DNA from: Chloroflexi bacterium UBA6622
GTDB lineage: Bacteria; Chloroflexota; UBA11872
NCBI GenBank assembly: GCA_002433065.1
Contig: DJHK01000015.1
Coordinates: 1-64,000, forward strand
DNA length: 64,000 bases
Direction: 5' to 3'
Part shown: in pieces, positions 28,178 through 37,131 of the stretch
Layout: each line of letters opens with the position of its first letter
Position numbering within the stretch: position 1 is the first letter of the stretch
Notes under the pieces: model-generated
Database searches by the model: none
What the model saw: only the letters and a program-made list of their open reading frames with translations
What the model was told of the DNA's origin: nothing
Program-made: the position numbers and the translations under genes

Positions 28178-29297
28178 TTACTGACATCCGTGCCAGTTTC
28201 CGATACGCAGCTGCATACGCCTCCAAAACTACCGACTTTTCAAACTGCACTGTCGATGCAGCCGCTGCAACCCCTACAGCACTCAGACCATCTGAATTCC
28301 CCAACGCCTCACACACGAGCGATGCTCCGGCTTCAGGATCCCACGGTAGTAACCAGCCATTCTCTCCATGGTCGATAGTTTCAGGCATGACCCCGACCGG
28401 CGTCGCAAACACCGCTGTCCCACAGGACATAGCTTCAAGACAAACGCGGGGCCCACCTTCGCTCAAAGATGGACAAACCAGGGCATTCACACCTCTATAG
28501 ATCTCGGCAAGTTGATTGGTGGTTTCGAGCCAGCCCATGAATGTGACTTTCTTGAGAACCCCGACGCGTGCCAACTCAACCTCGAACGATCCACGTTCAG
28601 GCCCTTCACCAACAACAACAAACCTAGCCGAGGGCCATCTGGCTGCTACCGCTTCAAACACTTGAGCCACATACCGCAAATTTTTGTTGGCCACCAACCG
28701 GCCCACAAACCCCAAAGCGTATTCCTTGCTTCTGGTAGCAGGATGGAAAACTGATCGATCGATGTATGCCGACGAGAGCACAAGTATTCGACTCGTAGGA
28801 ATGCCCCAACGGCGCAATATGGTTGGAACCTCCGAGCGATTTACAACACGAATAGCAACTGCACCGCGCGCTACACGGGTTAAGTACACGCGATAGATGA
28901 TTTGCTCAAAAGGTTCCCACCACTGGGCTCGTCGAGGATGCCCAGGCACATGGTGGATTTCACTAACGTACGGCGTTCCATACTTCCGCGACAGGAACGA
29001 AGCCGCACGTCCGTTTGAAAATATGCCGTAATCGTGGCTAACGATCAGATCGTGACCGTGCGCATGCATAAGTTCCGCACCGCGTTTACGTAACCACCAC
29101 GTCTGTCGCAACCGAGACACTGGCGACGATTCAACAGAAACTCCATTGTGGGGATTCATCCTCGAGTTACTACCAACATTCGGGGTTAGGACATCTATCC
29201 GATCAAATTCAGTCGATAATCCTTCCAGAGTTGTTGCAAAAGGACCCGACCGACCAATCGCAACATCACGATCACCGCTGAGCATAAGTAACTTCAC
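28170..29297 (-). CDS. GT-B glycosyltransferase (GT4-like)
   Basis: A 375-aa GT-B enzyme starting at a GTG that overlaps the upstream stop (GTGA). It begins KLLMLSGDRDVAIGRSGPF. GFVGRLVANKNLRYVAQVF opens the donor domain, and SEGGPRVCLEAMSCGTAVFA followed by GVMPETIDHGENGWLL is the nucleotide-sugar site. It belongs to a run of three consecutive GT4 genes (27038-30457) coupled by overlaps, which probably add successive residues of one repeat unit. Confidence 0.92.
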   Translation of the reverse strand: MKLLMLSGDRDVAIGRSGPFATTLEGLSTEFDRIDVLTPNVGSNSRMNPHNGVSVESSPVSRLRQTWWLRKRGAELMHAHGHDLIVSHDYGIFSNGRAASFLSRKYGTPYVSEIHHVPGHPRRAQWWEPFEQIIYRVYLTRVARGAVAIRVVNRSEVPTILRRWGIPTSRILVLSSAYIDRSVFHPATRSKEYALGFVGRLVANKNLRYVAQVFEAVAARWPSARFVVVGEGPERGSFEVELARVGVLKKVTFMGWLETTNQLAEIYRGVNALVCPSLSEGGPRVCLEAMSCGTAVFATPVGVMPETIDHGENGWLLPWDPEAGASLVCEALGNSDGLSAVGVAAAASTVQFEKSVVLEAYAAAYRKLARMSVND

Positions 29298-30457
29298 GCT
29301 GTTGGATACCCGGTACGTCGAGTCAACTTGAGCAAAATTTGCATGGTTTCATCGACCAATCGATCCCAAACAAAATGCTCGAGATTCGTAGAAGCTGCCC
29401 CGCTTAACCGCTCACCAAACGCAGGGTTATTCAACACCCGATTTACCGCAGCAACAAATGATTCTGAGTCCCCAAATGGCACTAGGAGCGCATTTTTTTC
29501 ATTCGTGAGAATCTCTCGGTTTCCACCAATATCCGTGGTCACGATCGGCGTCCCTATAGTCCGAGTCTCAATGAGCGTGTGAGACAAACCCTCATACTCT
29601 GTATTCAGCACGAACACATCAGCCGCTCGAAGATACCTAGGCACGTCTTCATGAGCTACACGACCCACAAAACGAACTCGGTCAGTAACACCGAGATCTC
29701 GTGCACACTGTTCAAGAAATTTTTGCTCCGGTCCATCACCCACAACCACCAGGGTTGCACCCTTCGCAAATGCTGGAACCATAGCAACGAGATCATCCAC
29801 ACGTTTCCACGCATAGAGACGTGCAACCGTACAGACCACAGGTCCATTCAAGCCCAACTCTCGTTTAGCCTCGTCGCGTGTGTGCTCAATCAAAGGAGTT
29901 TCGGTTAACGCATTCTGAACAACTCGAATCTTTGATTCACTGATGCCCCAACCTTTTACGAGCTGCCCTACATATGAACTCGGAACAATCACCGTGGTCG
30001 CCAATCGACTATAGGCTCGCTGCAGAGCCCGAAACGCCCGCACCCTAAGCGGATGACGAGCCTCTTGAAAGGCTTCAATCCCATCCCGTGTAAGTTCACG
30101 ACGAATCGATGACTCCCAAGCCCAATCACCAACGACCTTAAGCACACGGGGACGTCCGGCCAACAATGCAGCGAGAGTGGAAGGAAGCTCAATCCCGTTG
30201 ATATACACCACGTCGGACCTACGAGCTGCACGCCACGTGTACCAAAACACAAGCAAGTAGCGCCAGATCACTGGAGTGGCCCACGACACCCGCTTTATAG
30301 GAAAAGGAGTTTGAACAAGTCCCTCGGGATCATCGGGACACACTACAGCCCGAACCTCATGCCCACGGTCGTAAAGAGTTCGGGCCAGGTGATAAATGTG
30401 CGTAGCAGGTCCGCCAACCGTCGGCGGAAATATGTTCGAGACAAATGTGACACGCAT
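29294..30457 (-). CDS. GT-B glycosyltransferase (GT4-like)
   Basis: A 387-aa GT-B enzyme. The N-terminus RVTFVSNIFPPTVGGPATHI is a textbook GT4 acceptor-loop start. VVCTVARLYAWKRVDDLVAM opens the second domain, and TEYEGLSHTLIETRTIGTPI plus GGNREIL forms the donor site, with Thr-Arg-Thr replacing the common Ala-Met-Ala. It is separated by a 98-base gap (30458-30555) from the radical SAM gene upstream, in which I see no promoter or hairpin, so transcription probably continues through. Confidence 0.92.
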   Translation of the reverse strand: MRVTFVSNIFPPTVGGPATHIYHLARTLYDRGHEVRAVVCPDDPEGLVQTPFPIKRVSWATPVIWRYLLVFWYTWRAARRSDVVYINGIELPSTLAALLAGRPRVLKVVGDWAWESSIRRELTRDGIEAFQEARHPLRVRAFRALQRAYSRLATTVIVPSSYVGQLVKGWGISESKIRVVQNALTETPLIEHTRDEAKRELGLNGPVVCTVARLYAWKRVDDLVAMVPAFAKGATLVVVGDGPEQKFLEQCARDLGVTDRVRFVGRVAHEDVPRYLRAADVFVLNTEYEGLSHTLIETRTIGTPIVTTDIGGNREILTNEKNALLVPFGDSESFVAAVNRVLNNPAFGERLSGAASTNLEHFVWDRLVDETMQILLKLTRRTGYPTA

Positions 30458-30555
30458 TAGCTGGACGCTAGCATCGAGCCCGCAGAGTCACAACGTTAGC
30501 AGCTCAGGCTCAAGAAATTTCGATACCGAGCTCAGCAAACACAGCCCGTTGCAGG

Positions 30556-31659
30556 CTACTCGGTCGAAGATGCCTTAGAGACATCATGAGAGCCATTCTG
30601 AAGGACCGGTAACGAACTCTCCCCCGTAACCACCCCACGAGCACTAGAAAACAGACTCCATGCAGCGCCATCATCCTGCCAAACAGCATCGCATCCGCGA
30701 CACAACTTGTAGTCCTCTAAGTTCCCGGCCACATGAGCCTGTCGAATCGCCTGGTATTCCTTACTGTTCCATATGTCCAGAATCGATTGGGTCGACAAAT
30801 CCCCCATAATCTGATCCTCAGCGAAGTCAGCGCAGCATGACGGAACCTTGCCATTCCAATATATGGCCATCGACTTCCACAACCAATTGCACGGAAAGAA
30901 ATTAGGCCCATGCGGCCGCGCCGTGTAGAAATCCGACGTCTCCATCTGTCCAGCCCACCCATGAGCCCAAAACGTATCCCACTCGTCTACGGGTAACCCG
31001 GTAAACCGATCAAGAAAGTGTTGGGGAATAGTAGGTAGCGCCCCCTTGGCATAACCCGAATTCCAGAGTTGAATCACCTGCATCACCATGTAGGGACGTT
31101 TACCAGATCTAGTTTTCATCGCCCGTAATAATTGCAATACCCGCTCTAGAGTGTGATCAAACTTGGCACCCTTGCGCATTTCCTCGTACTCGTCAGGCTC
31201 ACCAGAATCAAAACTGACAGTGAGCTTGCTCGGTCGAGCATCCAATAAAAGATCGATTTTCTCATCACGTAGTAGCGTGGCGTTTGTGTTTATATGCGCG
31301 GCTATGCCAGCTTCCTCGCACACCCGGATCATCTCGTAGATGTCTTTGTGCATCATCGATTCACCGCGGAAGAACAAATTAGCCTCCGTTGTGAAATCCT
31401 TGGCCTCATTAATGATCTTTCGAAAAAGGTCCAGTTCCATAAAACCGTTGTGCTCATTCGCACCCACACTTTGGGGGCACATCGGACAACGAAGATTGCA
31501 AAAGCTCGTGGGTTCAATGTGGAGCTTGAGAGGCCCATAAGGAACTTCCGTGGACCCTTTCATCCAGTGATAAATAAATCGACCAAGAGACGGACGCAGG
31601 ATCGCACGGTGACGACGATACTTGAGGAGCAAGTCTTTAGCTTGGCCGACTCTATTCAC
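30556..31659 (-). CDS. Radical SAM/SPASM domain protein
   Basis: A 367-aa radical SAM enzyme. The [4Fe-4S] triad is Cys54-x3-Cys58-x2-Cys61 (CNLRCPMC); FFRGESMMHKDIYEMIR and AHINTNATLL are the following TIM-barrel strands. A C-terminal SPASM-like region holds further Cys (FPCNWLWKSMAIYWNGKVPSCC, and CRGC near the end) for auxiliary clusters. Relatives modify peptides or carry out dehydrogenation/epimerisation of sugars and amines. It starts at a GTG overlapping the stop of the small Trm112-like gene, so the two are coupled. Within a glycan locus, a role in unusual sugar modification is plausible but unproven. Confidence 0.9.
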   Translation of the reverse strand: MNRVGQAKDLLLKYRRHRAILRPSLGRFIYHWMKGSTEVPYGPLKLHIEPTSFCNLRCPMCPQSVGANEHNGFMELDLFRKIINEAKDFTTEANLFFRGESMMHKDIYEMIRVCEEAGIAAHINTNATLLRDEKIDLLLDARPSKLTVSFDSGEPDEYEEMRKGAKFDHTLERVLQLLRAMKTRSGKRPYMVMQVIQLWNSGYAKGALPTIPQHFLDRFTGLPVDEWDTFWAHGWAGQMETSDFYTARPHGPNFFPCNWLWKSMAIYWNGKVPSCCADFAEDQIMGDLSTQSILDIWNSKEYQAIRQAHVAGNLEDYKLCRGCDAVWQDDGAAWSLFSSARGVVTGESSLPVLQNGSHDVSKASSTE

Positions 31660-31889
31660 GAAGCGGTATCAACCGTCTCGCCGTTCGGCGGAATTGCCTC
31701 ATCCCACAGCATGTTAGGGATTCCATCCTCAACTTTGTAACCGTAGCCACAGACCGTGCATACCAGCATCTTTCCACTTACGCGCAGCACACCGTCATCA
31801 CGACTATGCTCATCGTTCACACAACGAAGCATCGCTAAGAAATCATCAGGGATGATTGACGAAGCCTGGGAATTGTCAGGATTGGCCAT
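31656..31889 (-). CDS. Trm112-like small zinc-binding protein
   Basis: A 77-aa protein similar to the Trm112/UPF0434 zinc-ribbon family. The core reads MLVCTVCGYGYKVEDGIPNML (cysteines at 44 and 47), the classic closing motif, and Cys23 sits in the first knuckle where the partner Cys appears to be lost (Asp26). Trm112 proteins activate methyltransferases; the bacterial ones are often found beside glycan or lipid A genes. Here the gene is translationally coupled to a radical SAM enzyme, which hints that it is a partner of that enzyme or of one of the cluster's methyltransferases. Confidence 0.8.
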   Translation of the reverse strand: MANPDNSQASSIIPDDFLAMLRCVNDEHSRDDGVLRVSGKMLVCTVCGYGYKVEDGIPNMLWDEAIPPNGETVDTAS

Positions 31890-31924
31890 ATATCAATATT
31901 ACGTCAAATTGCTTATCTTGGACG

Positions 31925-34171
31925 CTAGAGCATGAAGTGAAGCGTGTCAAAAACAATCAGCAGAGACGCAAAGCTCATAACGGCTCCAACTTGCATTACT
32001 CGCGCCGTCCGTGAACGTATAAACATTTTCTTGGTTAAGCCAATCCACGCACCGAGCGCAAGAAATTGTAGCCCTAAGAGGATTATGGCTACCCAGATCA
32101 ACACTACCGGATAAGCGAGAAAACTTTCGGTTAGTCCCATCGACCAAAAATCAAGTCCAAGACCATTTTCTGGACGACGAGGGATCGCATCGACACCAAA
32201 TCGAGACCACGGTGTACGGCTTAAAGCATCGGCCAAAAAATCGGTTCGGTCGGGTGCAAGAAGATTCACAGCGTCGGCTCGCAACAACCACGCATGACCA
32301 AGTAGGGGTGAAAACTGGTAAGAGTAGAGAACAGCCGCATAATCGCCCTCAGGTTGGATGGACGACCACGGCTGGTAGTCCGCACCACCATAAATCGCAC
32401 CGTTCAGAGGCACTGCGCCAGCCACTTGCTGTTGGAATACGTCTAGATAGCCCGTGAAATCCTTTGACACCCCCATAAGTTGTGGGACGACACTAATTGC
32501 TACCGTCAGAGCGAGCACAACCTTTAACAACCGCCTACGCGAACAACTAAACATGTGCTCAATGAGTGGTGCACCCAAAACAACAAGGAAAGGTAGCGTG
32601 GGGACTAGATACCGAGGCCCCCAAGCATTACCGCCGTACCACACTTGCTTCCGGCTATATAGCAGCACATACACAATCGGAATAGCAATAAAAAAGGCTG
32701 ATCGCCAGCCATGACGACGGATAAACCACGGTATAACTGGAACAGTTAAAAGAAGGATTGGGTTGTACCACAACACACCCTTCCCCCAACTCGTGAGTAA
32801 TCCCCCCAAACCAAGACCGAAAGGTAGCTCTAGCCACCCGCGCTGTAGACCACCGAGCAACTCCCGCTCGTAGAGCAATCGGAAATCAAAAACCAACCCC
32901 GCAACAAGAAGTACCGCAGGAACAATCAACAGGAAGGGAGCCAGCAAAATCATTTGCAACTGCAGCGAAGACCTAAAGCCAGCAAACCACCCATGTTTCC
33001 TACCTTCTCGTAAGAGAATCGCCAACAAAAAGACGGGGATTGCAATAACAGAGACATATTTGGTTAGTACCGCTGCAAATATGGCTGAACCCGCCAAGAA
33101 CACATACCGGCGGCGATTGGTGAAATCAAAAACAAGAATCAGCCACACAGTAGTCAGCAGTAATGTCGTGACTAGAGGCTCAGCAAAATCATATTTGGCG
33201 TAAGGCCATGCCATAGTGCCCAAACCATAAATAATGGCTATAACAATCGACACCTGTTCCGAATACCCCAAACGTCTAACTATTCGAAAAACCAAAACCG
33301 CTGCGAAAGCCGTGATTAGCGCATTGGCTACAGGCACCCATAACCGACGAAAAAACTCCTGATTCTGTCGCTCGGACCAGACACGACCGACCCCAGGCCC
33401 ATCTATCCACCGACCTCCAACCATCCGAAGAGCTAAGCCATCGACGTAAAAGTTTCCGGTCGATCGTAAATATGCAACCTCAGCGCTCACGAGATCCAAA
33501 GGCGGATCGAACTCCCATGTCGCCGCGTAATAGTAGGCCCGGGAATTACCGATATGCCTAGCAACTGGTTTTGGTTGTTCATGCTGAATTACTGCACGAA
33601 CATCGCCTCGATCGTATGCCCACTCTGCTGTCTCAACTCCGACACGAATAGGGTAAGTCGTAACTTCCCCCGAAGATTGAACTAGCGAGACCCGAGCGAT
33701 TTCAGTTCCCTGAGCAAACTCTGCGCTGAGCCCACTATGTGAAACGAGGGTCATTCGATCGTAGGTACCCGACTTAATAGAAAGATCCAACCTTTCTTTA
33801 ACGCCGTGACCATCCGTCCCACCAATTGGATGAAAATTGACAAGCAACACATCGTGTTCTGCAAGAGGAATACGATCCCGTTGCGGTGCCGAAAGAGCGA
33901 TAGGCTCGGCCAGTGCCACGAAAGGCAGTAAGACTGTAGGAAGACCTACACCCCACCTGGCAAAGTTCTTGTTTTGATCCCTCAGGTACGCATGGCCAGG
34001 ATCAACCATCGCACTCTTGGCCATCTCAAAGGCAAACGTCCCGTCAGCGCTATAGCCAGCCCCATTACGCCCCATGCCTAGCGTCATTGCATAAATTGAG
34101 AACATGAACAAAAAAATCAGTAGTGCAGGCCGACAGTTCACCCCACCAATAAGTGAACGCATCCTATTCAT
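31925..34171 (-). CDS. GT-C-like multi-span membrane protein with luminal beta domain
   Basis: A 748-aa membrane protein with one N-terminal span (residues ~15-33), the short acidic loop GYSADGTFAFEMAKS expected of GT-C enzymes, an extracytoplasmic domain of about 170 residues (~95-270), then roughly ten spans. The inserted domain is beta-rich (DVLLVNFHPIGG, VGVETAEWAYDRGDVRA, YAATWEFDPPLDL, NFYVDGLALRMVGG). GT-C enzymes transfer sugars from polyprenyl-linked donors outside the membrane. In this locus it could act as a glycosyltransferase on the exported glycan or as a polymerase. The start is the ATG at 34171; the gap to the next gene upstream is 21 bases. Confidence 0.85.
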   Translation of the reverse strand: MNRMRSLIGGVNCRPALLIFLFMFSIYAMTLGMGRNGAGYSADGTFAFEMAKSAMVDPGHAYLRDQNKNFARWGVGLPTVLLPFVALAEPIALSAPQRDRIPLAEHDVLLVNFHPIGGTDGHGVKERLDLSIKSGTYDRMTLVSHSGLSAEFAQGTEIARVSLVQSSGEVTTYPIRVGVETAEWAYDRGDVRAVIQHEQPKPVARHIGNSRAYYYAATWEFDPPLDLVSAEVAYLRSTGNFYVDGLALRMVGGRWIDGPGVGRVWSERQNQEFFRRLWVPVANALITAFAAVLVFRIVRRLGYSEQVSIVIAIIYGLGTMAWPYAKYDFAEPLVTTLLLTTVWLILVFDFTNRRRYVFLAGSAIFAAVLTKYVSVIAIPVFLLAILLREGRKHGWFAGFRSSLQLQMILLAPFLLIVPAVLLVAGLVFDFRLLYERELLGGLQRGWLELPFGLGLGGLLTSWGKGVLWYNPILLLTVPVIPWFIRRHGWRSAFFIAIPIVYVLLYSRKQVWYGGNAWGPRYLVPTLPFLVVLGAPLIEHMFSCSRRRLLKVVLALTVAISVVPQLMGVSKDFTGYLDVFQQQVAGAVPLNGAIYGGADYQPWSSIQPEGDYAAVLYSYQFSPLLGHAWLLRADAVNLLAPDRTDFLADALSRTPWSRFGVDAIPRRPENGLGLDFWSMGLTESFLAYPVVLIWVAIILLGLQFLALGAWIGLTKKMFIRSRTARVMQVGAVMSFASLLIVFDTLHFML

Positions 34172-34192
34172 CGGATAGGAGATTTGGCTCGA

Positions 34193-35773
34193 TCAGTTAT
34201 CAAAGAGGCCCGCCACGAGCTCAAGAAGACGCATACGGAACGCTTCAGCACTAAACTTCCTACTCGATATTCGAGCCCGGGCAGCCATCGAACTGCACAG
34301 CTCCGGGTCACGAATTAATTGCCACGTACGCTCACGCAGATTCTCTGCTTTAGACCAAACAAAGCCATCGTGACTATCAGTCACTAGTTCTGGTAGTCCC
34401 CCTTGGTCTAACACAACAGGTACTGTTGAACTCGCCATGGCCTCAACAACTGAAATCCCAAAATGCTCAAATCGGACTGGATTTCGATCCGCTCGCTCCC
34501 CATATCCCGCGGCATGCCAGTAAATACGAGCATCACCGTACATCTGGCGAAGCTTATCGAAGGGCACATCTACCGCAAATTCAATGGGATACCCCTCAGC
34601 CCGCCGCCTCAACTCTTCTGTGTATGCGACGTCAATCGCTCGTCCACTTTGATGTCCGGCAAGACAAAATTTCCAACCATCTAGGCCTTCGCGACACATA
34701 CGCTTGAACTGATCAATCATTAGTCCATGCTTTTTCTCATGCGTACCTCGAAAAAATCTTCCCACCGTCAGTATTGTGTGTGTCTTGGCGCGTGCCTGCG
34801 CCCAACTGATGTCGACCGGTGGATACAGGATCGGCCCGCTTATCCCCCAGTACACTTCCATCCAATGCCGACTGTATTTCGAAATCGGACAAATAACGTC
34901 ATATGTATCAAGATGATCAAGGGAATAAAACGTGGGCAGGCCTTCAAGCCGGAGTCCAAGCTCACGAAACGCCTTTCGAAACATGATTTCGTATAGGTAG
35001 TGGCGCAAATGTCGAACCCTTACGTCGGTGACGGCTAGGCCTACCTCCCTGTTGTCAGCACCCTCAAACCGATCGATTGGATTAAACGTCGGCGATTCAA
35101 GAACTAACTCGACGGTGTTCCCATGCATACGACTCGGATCGATATCGATCTGCCAAGTTTCAAAAGATCCAGGATTGGGAGGAAAGCTACGTTCAGCAAT
35201 AACCTCACCGTCAACGAGACATCGGACCGGAAGCTCCACATCCTCTCGAAAGTTTCCTCCAACGATCTCGATGGAGGCGCGTCGAGTCGACGACGGAACT
35301 CGAACCCTGATATTCGCTTGCCCGGTAGCGTAGCGAAACCAACCGGAACCAAGTTCCTGAACGTCGTAAAACCCATCCAACCATTCGGGAAGCAGGAGTT
35401 CGCGCATAAGGAATCGACCGATAGTCTGTCGAATCATTGCTCCTCGACTTCGATCGATAGGGGAAGGAAATAGAACCAGCATCATGCTGTGATCAGCTTC
35501 TGAAGGCTGGTTCGTCATAAAAGATGAGTTGATAAATAGATCAAACTCACGCGTAAACGCCGAGAACCGATTCGGTGGTAGAGCAGGAATGACTCGAACC
35601 GTCACGTTACTCAGATCAATGTTTAAGGCATCGGAAAGTTCTTCCCGGGAAACAGGTCGATGAGTCACCAGTTCAGTTTCGAACCGCTCTGAGAGAACCT
35701 TTGCGGCCATAGCAGAATGTCTTTCCCCACCACCTTTTTGATGGAGCCAACGGTTGTACACCGCCGCTTTCAC
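34193..35773 (-). CDS. GT-B glycosyltransferase with inserted beta-sandwich-like domain
   Basis: A 526-aa GT-B glycosyltransferase, about 140 residues longer than its neighbours. The acceptor domain starts KAAVYNRWLHQKGGGERH. Between ~140 and 255 it is interrupted by a beta-rich insert (GSGWFRYATGQANIRV, LVDGEVIAERSFPP, ELVLESPTFNP) ending in REVGLAVTDVRV. The donor domain then resumes (TILTVGRFFRGTHEKKHGL), with the donor site FEHFGISVVEAMASSTVPVV. The insert's final strand resembles the C-terminal end of the Wzt-like protein encoded just upstream. It starts at a GTG with GTGA overlap to the GT2 gene. The insert may recognise the growing glycan. Confidence 0.88.
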   Translation of the reverse strand: MKAAVYNRWLHQKGGGERHSAMAAKVLSERFETELVTHRPVSREELSDALNIDLSNVTVRVIPALPPNRFSAFTREFDLFINSSFMTNQPSEADHSMMLVLFPSPIDRSRGAMIRQTIGRFLMRELLLPEWLDGFYDVQELGSGWFRYATGQANIRVRVPSSTRRASIEIVGGNFREDVELPVRCLVDGEVIAERSFPPNPGSFETWQIDIDPSRMHGNTVELVLESPTFNPIDRFEGADNREVGLAVTDVRVRHLRHYLYEIMFRKAFRELGLRLEGLPTFYSLDHLDTYDVICPISKYSRHWMEVYWGISGPILYPPVDISWAQARAKTHTILTVGRFFRGTHEKKHGLMIDQFKRMCREGLDGWKFCLAGHQSGRAIDVAYTEELRRRAEGYPIEFAVDVPFDKLRQMYGDARIYWHAAGYGERADRNPVRFEHFGISVVEAMASSTVPVVLDQGGLPELVTDSHDGFVWSKAENLRERTWQLIRDPELCSSMAARARISSRKFSAEAFRMRLLELVAGLFDN

Positions 35774-37131
35774 TGCGACTCCAAAAAAGGATTGAGCTCC
35801 CGCCCGTCTAACGGAGCATGACGACCTTCATTCACCCGCAGTTGAAACGTTTTGGGAGCAGCCGTTACAACTTGTAACAGGGCCCGTGCACGGGCCAGAG
35901 AAAGAGCTATAGACGCCCCGTCTAGCTGCAAAATGCCAACTTGTGCATCATTCCAAGCGTACTTTGTGGCTGCAGCCATATGACGCAAAGTCCAAAGAAA
36001 CGGTGCATTCTTAGTAAGCATGCGTAGTTTTCCGAACTCAACATTTCGGGTAAAACCTGGCGACCATTCTTTGCTAAACGCGGCATGTTCGTGACGCACA
36101 ACCGAGGAGGGCTCGTAACAAAAGACCCATCCGCGTCTACGAGCCCTCCATGCAAGATCCGCGTCCTCGTAGTACATGAAAATCCCATCGTCTAGATAAT
36201 CCAGCCCGTCCAACATGTCCCGGCGATACAGAACCGCTGCACCTTTTGGGGCGAAAATTTCACACCGGTCGTGGAATGCCGGGCTATCCCAAGCCGACCA
36301 CGGAACTCCTTCGAGAACACGAGTGCCTCGATCACGCATCGAACCATCAGGTAAAGGCACAATCCCGGCACTCTCGATCACCGGCCGCGCCATCGTCGAA
36401 ACAACAGCGCTCTTGAAAGGAATCTCATTTGTTGTCCGCCCTGGATTCAACTCCACGTGTCCAACCTCACAATTTCCAACAAGAACTTTTACAGGCACCC
36501 CGTGACGACCATCACCGCCAGCCAATTCCAACTTCATAAGAGTGGAACCTTCAACCACCGGCAGTGAGAAATCGACACAACTCATTGACCAACGAAATGC
36601 ACGTCCACCGTCATCCCGCTCCACACCATAAGCACCATTCGTAACGTCGGCCTGACCGACATCTGATCGAAGACCATATATCCGAATTCCAAGTCTTCGA
36701 GCATCCGAACCAGAAGGAACAAACTCGGGAACCTCAAGACGGATCGGCAACCTGTCGTGAAGGTGAAGAATTTTTGGTGCAACACCTCCGACTGATGAAT
36801 CTTCAGTTAACCGGTCGACAAGCGGCTTTAGCCAGTTAGGGTCAACAATGGTGTCCGGATTTAACAGGCCGACATACGGCTCATTCGCCACCCGTAATGC
36901 CTGATTGTTGCCTCGAGAGAATCCGACATTTTCACCATTCTTAATGACATCAACTGACGGGAATTCCTGACGTACTCGGTCAACAGAATCATCTGTCGAA
37001 GCGTTGTCTACGACTGATATCCGAAGATCTGGATACTTGGTTTCGGTAAGACTTTTCAAACAGCCTTCAATTCGACCCTCGCCGTTATAGTTCAGCACAA
37101 CAACCCGAACAGGGGGAAGTTTTTTAGTCAT
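35770..37131 (-). CDS. GT2 family glycosyltransferase with inserted domain
   Basis: A 453-aa inverting GT-A (GT2, rhamnosyltransferase-like) protein. VRVVVLNYNGEGRIEGCLKS, VVDNASTDDSVD and NPDTIVDPNW (the DxD-type metal site) form the first half. The second half resumes with FAPKGAAVLYRRDMLDGL and FMYYEDADLAWRARRRGWV, where the ED pair holds the catalytic base. Between them, residues ~150-285, lies an insert that standard GT2 enzymes lack, with ARRLGIRIYGLRS and AFRWSMSCVDFSLPVVEGS strands similar in pattern to the modules of the two flanking genes. ATGA overlap with the ABC ATPase gene suggests coupling to export. Confidence 0.9.
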   Translation of the reverse strand: MTKKLPPVRVVVLNYNGEGRIEGCLKSLTETKYPDLRISVVDNASTDDSVDRVRQEFPSVDVIKNGENVGFSRGNNQALRVANEPYVGLLNPDTIVDPNWLKPLVDRLTEDSSVGGVAPKILHLHDRLPIRLEVPEFVPSGSDARRLGIRIYGLRSDVGQADVTNGAYGVERDDGGRAFRWSMSCVDFSLPVVEGSTLMKLELAGGDGRHGVPVKVLVGNCEVGHVELNPGRTTNEIPFKSAVVSTMARPVIESAGIVPLPDGSMRDRGTRVLEGVPWSAWDSPAFHDRCEIFAPKGAAVLYRRDMLDGLDYLDDGIFMYYEDADLAWRARRRGWVFCYEPSSVVRHEHAAFSKEWSPGFTRNVEFGKLRMLTKNAPFLWTLRHMAAATKYAWNDAQVGILQLDGASIALSLARARALLQVVTAAPKTFQLRVNEGRHAPLDGRELNPFLESQ

